A stretch of 64,000 nt of DNA from Bedellia somnulentella (lineage: Eukaryota > Arthropoda > Insecta > Lepidoptera > Bedelliidae): positions 10,866,401-10,930,400 of the forward strand of contig OY755175.1 in assembly GCA_963576735.1 (NCBI GenBank). The letters run 5' to 3'. This document shows, piece after piece, positions 45,701 through 60,700 of this stretch. The translations under genes and the position numbers were made by a program. The notes beneath the pieces are model-generated. The model was not told where the DNA came from and did not search any database. It saw only the letters and a program-made list of their open reading frames with translations. How positions within the stretch are numbered: the first letter of the stretch is position 1; every line of letters starts with the position of its first letter.

Positions 45701-48700
45701 CCTCTGTTATACTAAGTATGTCTTAAAATTTGAAGGTGACAAATAAATTTAAATGAACTTAAGCTATAATTTACATTAAACTCTAGTTTGATAATATTAC
45801 GAAATCATGTCTATTTAAATTGAAGTTCATTTTTTTGGGCAATAGTAATGTTTGTTCTATTAAAACCACAATACCTCCTACATTACAATTCATTTTTAAA
45901 GCAAGGCTTTAATCACGAAAGCCAGTCACTTTCGCAAGTTTTCGTGAGCTCGACTGACATTGAATTATCTATTGTTCGGCTTTGCAAGAACGAGGGCGGT
46001 ACTATCAAAGTGCCAATCAAATATGAACTATATTCTTTAAATTCTAAACTTTGAATAATGATTAGTGGATAAAGAGTGACACCTTTATTTTTTATTTAAA
46101 CTTACGCCCTTGATTCTTATTGGGTAGGCAGAGACTATTGATCAGTGTGAGCGATCTTGATGAACATTTTTCTATATCTTATTTTTCATTTACTGTTCTT
46201 TTATGACCATCTCATTTTTAGAATCTTACCTTTTCTCTTTCATTAAGTTTTAAAGCGTCCGAAGTGGCCAGTTCTTTCTTAAACATGTTTTTATCTTATA
46301 AATGTCATTTCACACCGCTTCATTTTTTAATCAATCTAGTTGTCACTCTATCGCATTAAGATAAACTCACATTACTTTAGCGTTAGATTAATTTCTGTTT
46401 GTTAGTAACACACCCAGTAGCACCATCTCTAGTAGTTCGTGCTAGGAGGAAGGCCGTCTAACACAACGTGTGATTTCAGTTGAGGGTTGACCTCGACCGA
46501 TCATTCCAACGAAAGAAATAATGATTAAATGATACAGGAAAATCAAATAGTAACTAGGAAATTAGATACTTAATGTCCATATGAATCCTAGATACAAATG
46601 AATAAAGAAATTTTATAGAGAGATTAGAGTTATACCAAATTCTCTCCATATAGGTGGTGATTGGTGGACGCTATAGAGATATCAGAATTAGCGTTTTTAA
46701 TTGAGAAATGAAGTTCAAAATCGATATTTTATGATCGATTATTTGCCTATCGCCCGATTTCTGAATCGAGTATTCAAGCTGAGAACGACTTAAGTATCGT
46801 TTTGTCTCTTTCAGTTGTTAAGATTTCAATGCGACAGAACGATACTTAAGTTGTTCTCAGCTGGAATAGTCAATTCAGAAATCGGGCGTATAGCCATACT
46901 CTCATTTTTTTATCCATTCTGAAAATAAATAAATCTGATTTATTTGCTACCCCTTTGCAAATATAATCACAAATATATGATAACATCTTCATCATATCTA
47001 GGCGGTGTAGTGTCGGCTTAGAATAGCACTTCCCCATTCCTTCCGGTGGGTGTACGTAAGAGGCGACTAACGGTATTGGGGCTATTAAGGGATTTTTGGG
47101 CGATTCAGTTGGAGACCCATCACCAACAACCTTTATTTTACCATCTTTTCCCCACTCAACTTTCCGAAAGTGGCTGAGGAATTTATAATTCCTTAGCTCT
47201 GGCTACCCCTTCTAGGGATTTATATCCGTGAGTATATGTATGTATGTATCCACATATATTATTATATCTTTTCTTTTTACCGAGCAATGGGTAGGGCCCA
47301 CATAAGGTCAATGTTTATTGGAGCCTTGATTGCGGAACCCATCAAACGACTTTCATTTGAGTGCGGGGCGGTCGCAACGTATGGTACGCGATCACACTAG
47401 CAATTAGCGAGCCAGTACTTGTTGCTGATATAATTTCACGTGCCCACTACTGCAGAACGAAGAAATCACTGCACAGTGGGTAGAAAATAAGTCTTCTTTG
47501 GACATAAATCAAAACTTGTATATGATTGTTTGTATGTTTAACAAATGATGACAAAGCTTATTTAATTAACTTAACCAAAATATTTAGCAATCTATCAAAC
47601 ATTTGTAATGAATGCTAAGGAAACGGAGACCAAAACTCAATGGCATATTTTTAAAGCGAATTAAAGCTTTGTTTCGTTTAGCAGTACCGTAATAGCTGTC
47701 CTACTACAGTACATTAAAAAGTTAGAATACTATCCATTTTTGGTTCAATAGCACATACAGCATTTAACAATCATAGAACTAGGAGTGTGATCATCTCTAC
47801 CTTCTTATATAATGTTATTGTTAATATTTTATTATCAACCTATAATATAAGTGGAAAGAAATTATTTTTTTTCATATCTGTGATAGAAAAAAAATACTTA
47901 TTTGAAAGTATGAAAAACATCACATTTATGACCAGTGATGAGTACGCAATGTAACCAGTGTGCAGTGTGGTGGACGCGTGCTCAAGCTATTGCAGTCGTT
48001 ATTACGATACAACCGTTTGCTGTCCTGAATGAAAACAATGAGTTATTTGACGATATTTGAATCGACAGGACATATTTAGCGACGTGGCAATATAGCCCCA
48101 CTTTCTTTTAACTAACTTTATACAATGTGCAGTGGGTGAAAAGTGATTTATTTGTTGTGGAAAAATGAGTGAACAGGATCGGAAAAGCTATTATGATAAA
48201 GAAGAGGCAGAAGAACCTTTGTATGTGCCGAATAACAACAACTCTTTGTACAGCAATGGAACTTTGCACTATTGCAGCATATACAGGTTGATTTTTATGA
48301 TATTTTCATAACATGAATGATCATGAAATGTGACAATATGTGCGGCTACCAACTAGTTTTATGCATATCGGGTATCGTAATCGGTGTAAAAGCAATTGCG
48401 ATTTCATTGGATTTTTCGATAATTTATTATGCTGCATTAACAATTCTATGTAATAAAACACAAGCTGTTAATTTAACAGGACAGAGTAGGGAATATTTTA
48501 GTGTTTAAATTTATTTTGTGGCAACGACGAAGACTCATAATTTTAGAATTGTTGGTGGTAGTGCCCTTATGCGTATACACAAAATATTCGCAACACGCTC
48601 GAATCCAATGTCGATAACCTTATATTTACTTTTTATATATAAATGATTGTTAAACACATTCAAGTTGCGCTTTTCTTTTCAGATCTACGATATTTTTTTG

Positions 48701-51700
48701 ATTCTATGTGTTGTGTATGTATTTAGTTATATTGAATCCAGATGTCTTAAATTATGTTTTCTAAAAATATATCCGAAAGTTTTAAAATGATAATATGAAA
48801 ATTAATATCTAATTTGATAATATGAAATATGTAAAGCGTTGGAGCGTTACAAATTTCGTAGAGAGATGACAAACACTTAGGGGTTGGTATAATTTATAAT
48901 AATAGATAAAATCAACTCTCTCGCTCGTTATAACGATTTGCAATATACAGCCTGGTGACAGACGGATAAACTCGTAGAAAGAAATCCAGGAGTCACACAT
49001 CGAAGCCTTAGTAATACGGACCCTTTTTCCTCTTGGATGTGGGATCGTAAAACGAAAGAGTGTTTTTGTTGTACAATCATTTTCTAGACTAGTATTGCAT
49101 AAATGTCATTCTATTATTTACGAAGATTTTTTTGCTATAAACATATACATTACACAATTTTACTTAATGTAGGCTTTAATTTTAGGTTTTTGTAATTACC
49201 GTGTAGTGCCGGCTTAGAATGTCGCTACCCCTTTCTACCCACGGGTGTCGTAAGAGGCGACTAAGGGTATTGGGGCTTTTTATTGGATTTTTGGGCGATG
49301 CGGTTGGAGATCCATCACCAAAAACCTTTATTTTAACCATCTTTTCCCCACTCAACTTCCAAAAGTGGCTGAGGAATTTATAATTCCTTAGCTCTGGCTA
49401 CCCCTTCTAGGGAAATATAGCCGTGAGTATATGTAAGTATGTATTTATGTGTTGTAATTACCAAATTTACAAAGCCAAGAACACAATAATGTCAGTATGG
49501 AATCAAAGTGAGATAATAAGACACAGTCAAAACCGAAGACGTAAAGTATGAAAATATAATATCTGATTAATATGATAAATCATTGTTACTCTCTTTTATA
49601 ATTGAAAGGAAATTACACCTTCTTCTATGACTACATGAGCCAACAAACATAGGTAGTTTTTGCGTCAAAACGCGTTGTCTGACACACATTGCAAGCGCAC
49701 GTCCGATAAATGCACATTTATAATGTGTTTCGTACTATAACGCAATTGGTTTTCATTTTATAATACAACTCAATACTTATTACCTAGAAACATGTTTAGA
49801 ATGGCTTTCTCTTTTTTCCAATTTGTAAGTTTCTCCATCACATAATTGTTAACAAAACCCCTGTAGTATCACAACTTCATAAGATCCTTCCAACATAACA
49901 CAAACAAATCGACATCCATGCCCTGTTATTCTTTCGGACGCCTGCCTATTTTGCACATTCTCTGTTTAATCTAATTAGACAAAAAATGAGACAAAAAGTA
50001 CTACTGATTTTTATGAAACGCGATTTCTCGTCGTTAAAAAGAGGTAGTTAAACCACAAGCAGGATTAAATTTTTCGTATGAGCCAATAAACTCTCCAATT
50101 TTACCAAGGACGTACATAATTTCATTTGTTCACATCATTTAAATTGTCAAAATATGCTGACTGAGCTAGAAAGTATTTCATTCACCATCTCATCCTTATT
50201 TTAAAGCGAATAATGCGGCAGCGGTTCTGATCAATTCTAAATTGGAGTAGAATGGAAGATTTTATGACTGATTTTCATGAGTTATTAACAAAACGAACGG
50301 AGGATTTACCTGAAAAACTCAGTGCACTGCACCGTAATGACTAACTTGATTTATGTCCAAGTAACGTGTTCATTTTGATAATTTCACATGAAATGAATGC
50401 GTTTTTACTGTTTTGCTGTACAAAATGAGCCATCTCGCTTCTAAAAAGGGTTACTATCATAGTTTTTTTGTTGATTGATTTATCCGTGTTATCGTTTGTT
50501 TTAAAGTCCTAAGCAAAAATTTAAATATTTTATGTATTTTAAAATACCCTTGTTATATAGGGTGGGCAACCTAAGAGGGAAGCTTAAAGTTTAAACTTTC
50601 CCTATTTTGATGAAAAAGGGGAAGCACTTTTACAATTACGTTATTAATGATCATCGATCGTAAGACGAATATTTGAAAGGGCTAAGCGCTTTCACAGCCT
50701 TTAATTTTATCGAGGTTTTTCTATCAATAGTGTGTCTCTTATCAATGGAAAGGCCAGCCAGAAGGGTAAGCCTTTAAATTGGTTTGCCATTTGTACTGAA
50801 TTCTGTTTTCAGTATTTCTTAGTCGCTTGTCTGACCTAAGTAAAGACAATAGTATAACCATCCGAATGGCGTGCCAATCCTGGGTCCATAGCACGCTTGT
50901 AAATATATCGTGAACTCGTCGGTTAGAATGAGACAAAGAGATCCGTTTTGAGCCACTACGTTTTCAGTTAAAAGATAAGCGTACCACTGGTGGTCGGCCC
51001 AGCGCAGTCAGCGGAGCGCCGCGGCGGCAGCACTTGCAACATCTAATTGGGTTGCACCGATCTACTGCCGATGTCGTGTCGCACCAACCTTACGTAAATC
51101 AGAGTCGCTCTGTCGTAACATGACATGCAACCAAAATAATCACTGCCACTCTGTCTTGAAAAATACCATCGATGTTTATTGGTGCAGTTAAACATTTCGA
51201 GGCCGTAGTTTAGATTTGAATGATAGCGTAAGATAAAAGAAAAGCAAACAAAACATTCTTCTTTCAAAATTGTAACGCTATAATCCCTAACTGCGGTTCA
51301 TTAAATACTGTCAATGGTCGGTTGTTTCAAAAACGGACTACGCCACGGTACACTGGCTTATACTCTATCTTTATGCAATTTTCACTTTTTTTTTGTATAA
51401 CTGAAGTGAGTGGATCTTTGTTAATTAGTCTTACCTTGTATATAACTCGTAGATATGTTATTAATAATCATATATCTTATTGAGTTAGTATTTAATATTA
51501 CAAGCCTATGTTGTATTGACTTTAAATATTGTTGATTTGTTATATTCCAATCTAGTGTTTTATTATATTAACAATTCAAATTAATAATATAAAAATCCGG
51601 CCACATACGCAAAATCAAGAAGTGTGCCTTGTCGTTTTTTCGCAATATACATTATATAATCGAAAGCATTGCTGGTCCTTAAATGCAACAATTAATATCA

Positions 51701-54700
51701 AAATCTTATTATGCAATAACCACAACGCTTATACGTAAATCTTGCTCATACGAGTAACTAGACGAAAGCTGTTATCAGAAATGTTTATCTCCACTGCGTA
51801 GGCGCATCAAGTCAAGAATCTACTCGTACTTTCACACGAGCGTGTGTCGTGCGCCAGAGAAATCTGAGATTTGCATTAGTCTTTTCTTTGCCGTATTTCC
51901 TTCCGACATCTCACGATTTTATTCAATTAACCGTGACTGATGCTGCGATGCTTATTTCCTAGAACTGAATTCACTTCTTATTCACTATCAATGCAATCAT
52001 ACAAGAATAATGAAATCGGTGTATGTGTGACCAGAACTGAAAGCGGGTTATATCTAGACTAAGTACATGGCATGTATACAAACAAATAAAAATAAACAAA
52101 TGACTGACTGTATTGAAAATAAAATTTACTACCTAACAAATGAAATAGTATATTGAAAAACGATACAAAAAGTTTAATTATCATGCAATATCCTGCATCT
52201 ACGTATGACACATAAAAATTTCGTCCACGTTGATGATTCAATATAATAATTTTGTAATAGCTGAGTATTTTGAGAATTTTTAATGTCATATTTGAAAGGT
52301 CAGTCAAATATGTCACGCGAAATTTAATGCAAATTATATGAAGAGCAAAAACAATGAATTGTTTAATGCATTGAGGACAAAAACCTTTTGATTTTAAAGA
52401 TACTTGCTTGCGTCTGGCTTTGAAAATACCTAGTTCATATATATACATATGTTCACGCCATTAGTTCCCATTGGGGTAGGCAAACACAATCAATTGCCTA
52501 GTTTGTGCAATCCTGGCAAATCTGTCGATCTTCATCTATATTAATAAATTTTTTATTCGCGGCCTTTGATTCTTCAGACTTAGAATTCTTTTAAGCACAT
52601 TATGTCATTTTTCTCACAATTATTATCCAAATACATTACCATACTTTCCGCTCCACCGTTGACCACTATAAAAAATGAGCTACCCATATAACTTATTTTA
52701 CAACCAACAAACCGTCCCCAAAACGTACTACAATCATCTAATAATTGTTTTCCAAATTTCCAGCCAAAGGACTGTACAAGAAACAAAAGGATGGGACGTA
52801 TTCAGAGAAGTGCCTCCGAAGCAGGACAGTGGGTCAATGGAGACTCAAAAATGGCTGGAAGTGACAGTACGGTTATTGAAAGTGCTGGCTTACCTCGTCA
52901 CCTTCGTCGTGGTCCTCGGGTCCGGCGTCCTAGCCAAAGGATCTGTCCTATTTATGGCCTCGCAGCTTAAGAAGGACCGAAGACTTGCTTATTGTAATAG
53001 GAATTTAGGTAAATACGCATTTTCTAATTCATAAGTTTATTTAGATTGTTATGAAATTGGGACTCAAAGATTGTTTAAGTAACCAGTGGTTGTGGCCGTT
53101 TGCAAAAGATTAAGTACATGTCTTGCCCCTATAATTTATGGAGTGGTCATTTATGTCTAATCGAATGGTACACATCCCCATATTAATCAATAATAGGACA
53201 TTGTTTAATATTATATTTGGAAAACATACATACATATACTCACGGCTATAAATCCCAAAAAGGGGTAGCCAGAGCTTCAGAGCTAGAAACTCCTCAGCCA
53301 CATTTGGAATTTGATAGGGGGGAAGATGGTAGAAATAAAGTATGATTGGTGATGGATCTCCAACAGCATCGCCCAAATACCAATTTAAAAAGCTCCATAC
53401 CCTTAGTCGCCTCTTACGATACCCGTGGATTGAAAGGGGTAGTGACATTTTAAGCCAGAACCACACGGCAATTTGGAAAACATTAAAACATACATATACA
53501 TACATACATATACTTACGGCTATAAATCCCCAGAGCCGGATTGCCGGAGCAAAGGAATTAGAAATTCCTCAGCCACTTTTGGAAAGTTGAGAGGGGAAAA
53601 GATGGTAAAGTAAAGGTTGTTGGTGATGGGTCTCCAACCGCATCGCCCAAAAATCCCTTAAAAGCCCTAATACCGTTAGTCGCCTCTTACGTACACCCAT
53701 CGGTAGAAACGGGGTAGTGCTATTCTAAGCCGACACTACACGGCATATTAAAGATAAATCTGCTGAATCAAAATATATGTTGTCTTATGACCATACGAGT
53801 ATTTTACTGCGGTATTTCACTTCACAATGTAACGGACAAACTATAGCCTTGATCAAAGAAATACTGACATCTTGAAAAAACATGATATAGATATCCGCTA
53901 GACGGCCTCAGTAAAAATTCGCAACTTTCACGAGAAATGACCAGCTTAATGCCATATCATCATATTTAAACCGATCAATTTAACATTTCCAGGTAGAGAT
54001 AAACAATTCGTAGTAACCCTGCCGGACGAGGAGCGCGTGGCGTGGATGTGGGCGCTGCTGGCCGTGTTCGTGGTGCCCGAGGTCGGCACCCTCATCCGCT
54101 CGCTGAGGATATGCTTCTTCAAGACGTCTAAGAAACCTACTAGCGCACAGTTTGTTGTGGTAAGTTGTCCTTTTAGAGTTTTGGTATTTTGTAGATATAT
54201 GCTTGGTGAACGGGCTTTTTAAAGTGATTGTCGGTTCTACTATTAGTATATTAAATATTCATAGTTAGGGCATATGTTCTAACTATGAATATTTAACGTA
54301 TTTTACGTAAAATATGTAAGATTTGGTTTATGGTTTGGAATAGTGCTGATGATGAATTATAGCTTTCAAAAGCTAAGGTCTTTTGTCCCGCAGGGCCATA
54401 ATTGTAATGTTTTTAGGCAAAAGAATCATAGTGTTTCATAATTAGATAAGAAAGTATTTTTTGTTGTGACTGAGAGACTATTTTTATTCTGCTAACCACC
54501 GAACTACATCATGAGCACAGTTCATAGGAATCTTTTGCAATTGCGACACGATGAAATAAAACAGCGGGCACCACATAAAATGAATAGCCATGAGTAATTT
54601 TATACGACGATGATTCCACGTTACGCCATCAATTAACACGATGACCCACCAACCTCAATGAGCTTCAATATTTAGTTTTTTTAAAGTTAAAATATTTTAT

Positions 54701-57700
54701 TACTTTTAACGATGGCTATTTAAAATAAATTTCATGAAATTGTTGCGATTTACTTCCAGGTTTTCATAGCAGAATCACTCCACACAATAGGATTAGCATT
54801 ACTAATGTTCAAAATACTGCCAGAGCTGGATGTAGTCAAAGGAGCTATGATGACGAACTGTCTCTGCTTCATTCCGGCGGTGCTGAGTCTACTTTCGCGG
54901 AATTCCCGAGACTCGAAGCGTTTCGTGAAAGTGATTGTGGACATGCTGGCGATTGTTGCTCAAGTTACGGGTTTTATCTTGTGGCCATTGCTCGAGAACA
55001 AACCAATTTTGTGGCTAATACCGATCTCCTCACTGTGCATTTCCCTTGGATGGTGGGAAAATTATGTGACACGACAAAGTCCAATTGGTAAGGGAAAATT
55101 GCTTGAACATTTTAATGCTTAGTCATAATGATTAATATAAATATGTTTAATGTCATTATAATTGCTATTATATTTCTCAACATTCCATCAATAATATATT
55201 CATACATATATATACTCACGGCATTGCTTCCCATTTATAACTGCGCAGAAAAAATATATTTTACAAAAGCTTGTTTACTAAGTTAATAACTTTTAATTGC
55301 AGGTTTTATCAAAAGTCTTGGGCGACTCAAAGAGGAACTTAGCCTTACCCGGTATTTCACGTACAGATTTATGTCAGTGTGGAAGATTCTACTGTTCCTA
55401 GTTTGCATTCTCGTGAGCATTTGGATGGACGGAGATGATCCCGCTATGTTCTTCCAATTGTTTAATGAAGGATTTGGACCGCACAATATTGTTGTGGAAG
55501 AGGTATTAAAAACAATTTAATTTAAAGCTCAACGACTTAAGATGTCCTCATCGTCTCAGACTTCCACTTTTGAAAGTTAAGTTATGTGCTTAGCCGAGCT
55601 AAAACCGTTAAGGTCCGTCTTATTCTTACGGTGATGATCTAAGAATAATGTCGCTTAAAGTGACAATAATAAGGCTATTTATTTCACACTGGAACTTAAA
55701 ATAAAGAGTTAATATTTTGGAATGATATATTCATATTTTTCTTATGTTATTCGATCATAGTGTATTCCCGTTGAACTTTATAAGCTCCAGATGAATTAAG
55801 TATTGTATTATTTTTCCAGATTCAAACTCAATTGGGTGGCACAATAATACCGGACTTAGCCAACGCAACGCTGACAGGAGACTCAGTGGAAGTCGCAGCT
55901 GCTTACAAATCAGCTGTATACGTGATGTTGATTCAAATATTTGCGGCTTATTTCTGCTACATTTTTGGCAAGTTTGCTTGCAAAATTCTGATTCAAGGAT
56001 TCAGTTATGCCTTCCCGATAAATCTTGTCATACCAGTGGTCGTTAACTTCTTGATCGCGGCTTGCGGAATAAGGAACGGTGATACATGCTTTTTCCATGG
56101 AACAATACCAGATTACCTCTTCTTTGAAAGTCCTCCAGGTAATTATAACCAGATATATAAAAGAAAAATAGGTCCGCTTGCAATAAAGTAGGTAATCAAG
56201 TTTCATTTCTTTTTTATCTTATTTTCAGTTTACACTCTGAGTGATTTCATTTCTCGGCAAATGGCATGGGTTTGGCTTCTGTGGTTATTATCACAAACGT
56301 GGATCACCATACACATATGGACACCAAAGGCTGAGCGTCTAGCTTCAACGGAAAAACTGTTCATTCTACCAATGTATAGTGGTTTGCTAATCGACCAAAG
56401 TATGGCTCTCAACAGAAAGAGAGATGACCAAAAAGATGTCAAAACTGAGGTAATGCTTCAATATTGAATACGTTTTTTTAATTCTTAATAAAAGGCATGA
56501 GAAAACTGTTAATAAATAAAAAAGATTTAGTTAGTCAGTTATATTGCCAAATATATTCAACATATATTTTTATTTGAAATAATGTAGCAGTAAAATAGTG
56601 CAGTAATAATGACAAGCATAAGCCAACTTAAAGGGTGAAAGCTATAAATTGTAATAAGATTCGACGTCACAACAGTGTTTTGCATTATGCAACTTCGTCA
56701 AACTAACTTTACCAGAAAATAATAATTGTGTGCTTAGTACTTTCTGGCAGTAGTCTACCTAGCTACCTAGATTTTTATTATACCATATTGCATGTCATCT
56801 GGGTGACTTCACAATCGTTGCTTCGAAAAATTTATTTTATAATAAGTGAGAGAATATCATAAACTTAATTTTTTTAAATTTAATAAAAAAATTATCGTAT
56901 TAGGTTATACATGTAATTATTATGATTTTGAAATAAATAAATAAATATATAAAAATAAATAAATGCATGTTGTGCTTTACATATCATTATACCGTGAATG
57001 TAATTGTTCTGTTCTTTTACAGGATCTTGCTGAAATTGAAAAAGAGAAAGGAGATGAATACTACGAAACTATATCTGTTCATACCGATAATACTGGCACG
57101 TCTCCTAAATCTGTTAAATCATCTGACCAAATTACAAGGTAAATTAAATTGAATTTATTTTTACTGCCACATGAAACGGATTAAAAGATATGAATTTACA
57201 GATAAGCAGTTCCAATTAATAGAAATGAGAGTACAGGTGCGATCTACATTAACCATTTTGAACCTAAGCATTTCTGTTTTTAGACACATTATGATTGTGA
57301 CTAATAAAATCCTCATTTTTTGCCGAAAGACTAAAAACTATAACTAGCATTACACGATTAATAATTATGCTTTTAAATAAATCTCATTTGTTAAATTATG
57401 ATTAGTTGTATAGGAGTCATTGTGGTGAACGCACCGGTCAAAATCATAACCCCCCTTTTGCTTCACTATTATCGGGTGAAAGAGTAATTCAAAATATCTT
57501 TGTTACAGGATTTACGCATGCGCTACTATGTGGCACGAGACAAAAGATGAGATGATAGAGTTCTTGAAGTCAATCTTCCGTATGGACGAGGATCAATGCG
57601 CTCGGCGGGTCGCTCAGAAATATCTGCGTGTTGTCGATCCTGACTACTACGAGTTCGAGAGTATGTGATTATTATTTATTTTTATTAAGCTTTGTTTATA

Positions 57701-60700
57701 CTGAGTTACTATTGTAACCCTTCAATTCCTCTTAACATTTTGGTTGAGTCGAAGATAAAAAATGGGTACCGCACGGGGCCTTAGCCGCCTCAATATGATG
57801 TTTGGGCGGAACCGTTACCAACATCTTTATTTGACTAACTTTTTTTCTACGATTCAATAAGTGTTGTCTAATTATTGAAGATCTCGTTTCCTGGTTTAGT
57901 AGTCGAGAGATTAGGAAAGAGATAACCAAATCCGGAGATATAATATTTTACCTTGCTCGAGTAGTATAGACACCGCGGCACTAACTTAAAACATTGTTGT
58001 GTCTTTCCAGCCCACATTTTCTTGGACGATGCGTTTGAAATATCGGATCACAGTGACGACGATTCCCAAGTGAACCGTTTCGTAAAACTGCTAGTCGAAA
58101 CCATAGATGAGGCTGCATCCGAAGTGCATCAAACCAACATCCGCATCCGACCACCGAAGAAGTATCCGGCACCTTACGGCGGTAGGCTGACTTGGGTCCT
58201 TCCGGGAAAAACCAAAATGATCTGTCATTTGAAAGACAAGGCAAAGATTCGTCATAGGAAACGTTGGTCACAGGTACTGAACATTTAGGAAGCATGATTT
58301 ATTATTAGTGACGTATAAACTATGTGTATGAGTACCAATAGAGCTCCAGTGGTAGTTACTTCACTCATAGTAGCTAGCCTTTTAGCTAGTAACTCGTTTT
58401 ACCGGCTTCTTTCAATGGCTTCGTAGTGGATTAAGGCAAACCTAAGAGGAACTGATAAACAGAAAGGGTCTGATATAATCCTATGCGTAAAAACATGTTT
58501 CACCGGCTTAATTTTATGTAATTTACCTACCCAGCTATATTTATATAACACGACAAAAAAGCTAAAAAGAAATTGGTTGAGTCTTTCAAGTTATGTATGA
58601 CTGGCTTCACCAAGGGAAATTGCAATTATTTAAAGTGTAGTAGTAACGAGATAGTAGTAAAACGTTGTTTTGCTTACCTTAACCTGCTATAAAAACATAA
58701 TTACAAGCCAACCTATAATTAGGCCTAGTTCAAAAACATTCCTCGTTCAATATCCTATATTCTCACATCTCTTATTTATAAACCTCTACAACTTATTTCG
58801 CTATTATTCATAGGTAATGTACATGTACTATCTTCTTGGACACCGTCTCATGGAACTGCCAATATCAGTGGAACGTAAGGAAGTAATGGCCGAGAACACT
58901 TATTTGCTGACTCTTGACGGAGATATCGATTTCCAACCTCATGCGGTGCGACTACTTATTGATTTGATGAAGAAAAACAAAAACTTGGGAGCTGCTTGTG
59001 GTCGGATTCATCCAGTTGGTTCAGGTATGCGGTATTAATTAATTTAAAAGATATTATTTAGTTAATCTATATCAAAAAACCTGGAGTTAAATTTCCGACG
59101 GGAACTAAGATATTAAACAGTGATTCATCTGGTTGTCAAAAAATTAAGATGATTTTGGGCTCCGGAGGGTACATTAGGTAGTCAATTTTAAATTATGTCT
59201 GCAGTAAGGCAGCATGGTGGACAATAACATGTCATCATAGCCTCAAGGTGGGCTAAATCTGAGCTGTGATAATGAGGGATTAAATATATATCGGAATTTA
59301 ATTTGGATTAAATATTTTTAAGGTCCAATGGTGTGGTACCAAATGTTCGAGTACGCGATCGGTCATTGGCTGCAAAAGGCGACGGAGCACATGATCGGCT
59401 GCGTGCTCTGCAGTCCGGGATGCTTCTCTCTGTTCAGAGGAAAGGCTCTCATGGATGACAACGTTATGAAGAAATACACATTAAGATCTGACGAAGCTAG
59501 ACATTACGTACAGTATGATCAAGGTAAGCAGTATTGATTTCTGGTAAGCATTATTGAATCATGTTTTTGGGTAATTAAGTGTATCTCTAAAAGGCAAATA
59601 ATAAAAAGGATTGTTCCGAATCACGTGAATACTCTTTGATATTATCTATCAAATATCACTTGGTTTTTTATTCAATCATTTCCCTACCTCCCATGAGGGT
59701 CCAGGGGCATAAAGGTGTTTCACAACTAAACACATGAGGTTTGCATGAACAAAAACATTCTAATGATGGAAATATTTTCTTTAAGGCGAAGATCGTTGGT
59801 TATGCACCCTATTACTACAACGTGGCTATCGTGTCGAATATTCGGCTGCCTCCGACGCTTACACTCATTGTCCTGAAGGATTCAGCGAGTTCTACAACCA
59901 ACGTCGACGATGGGTGCCGTCCACTATCGCCAATATTATGGACTTGCTCATGGACTACAAGCATACGATTAAAATTAACGACAATATCTCTTCGCCTTAT
60001 ATTGCTTACCAGGTACAGTTTTTACAAGTTATTAACTTAGAAATCAAAGCTAGTTGAGGGGAATAGTGACATTATGCCAATTGGAAAATGGAAAATGTAT
60101 ATGTGTTACATACTAGTACAATCGATAGAATGAAAAGTAAATGTAATTTATTTCGCAAAACAAAAATGACACCTACATAGTCAAACCACATAGAAAAAAG
60201 TAGGTGAAAATATTAAATCTTTATTTGGCAATTATAGCTTTTTTTTACTAGCTCTCTTTCTTTGCAGATGATGTTGATGGGTGGAACAATCCTTGGACCC
60301 GGAACGATATTCCTTATGTTGGTGGGAGCTTTTGTTGCTGCCTTCCGAATCGACAATTGGACGTCTTTCGAGTACAACTTGTATCCTATATTAGGCTTTA
60401 TGTTTGTTTGCTTCACAATGAAATCGGAAATACAGGTAATATTTTACTAATTATTAACAAGACGTTCTTAACTGAAAAGTTCACACTGTGAATCTCCGAA
60501 GAGGTGGAATAATATTTATAAATAATGCGCGCCATAAATGCTACATGGTTTTCAGAGTACTCACATTTTGCTTGGATAGTGCATTCACTACATATAGGCG
60601 GTAGGCCTATCGCCGCTTTGTACGAATTTACAGTCACATGACTTGGTACAATCCAGCCATGAGGGATTCCTTACGTTGGTTTCCCTCAACGTTAAAAATC

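Noticed and set aside
45848..46054. A small + strand protein gene of 68 codons
   Set aside because: No splice context, promoter or family resemblance; probably a chance frame or transposon remnant.
48317..48508. A 63-codon membrane protein after CHS1 exon 2b
   Set aside because: Lies in the intron after a fitting donor, with no acceptor or family match.
52059..52448. A 129-codon minus-strand open frame
   Set aside because: AT-rich, repetitive hydrophobic composition without recognisable motif, overlapping a family C repeat.
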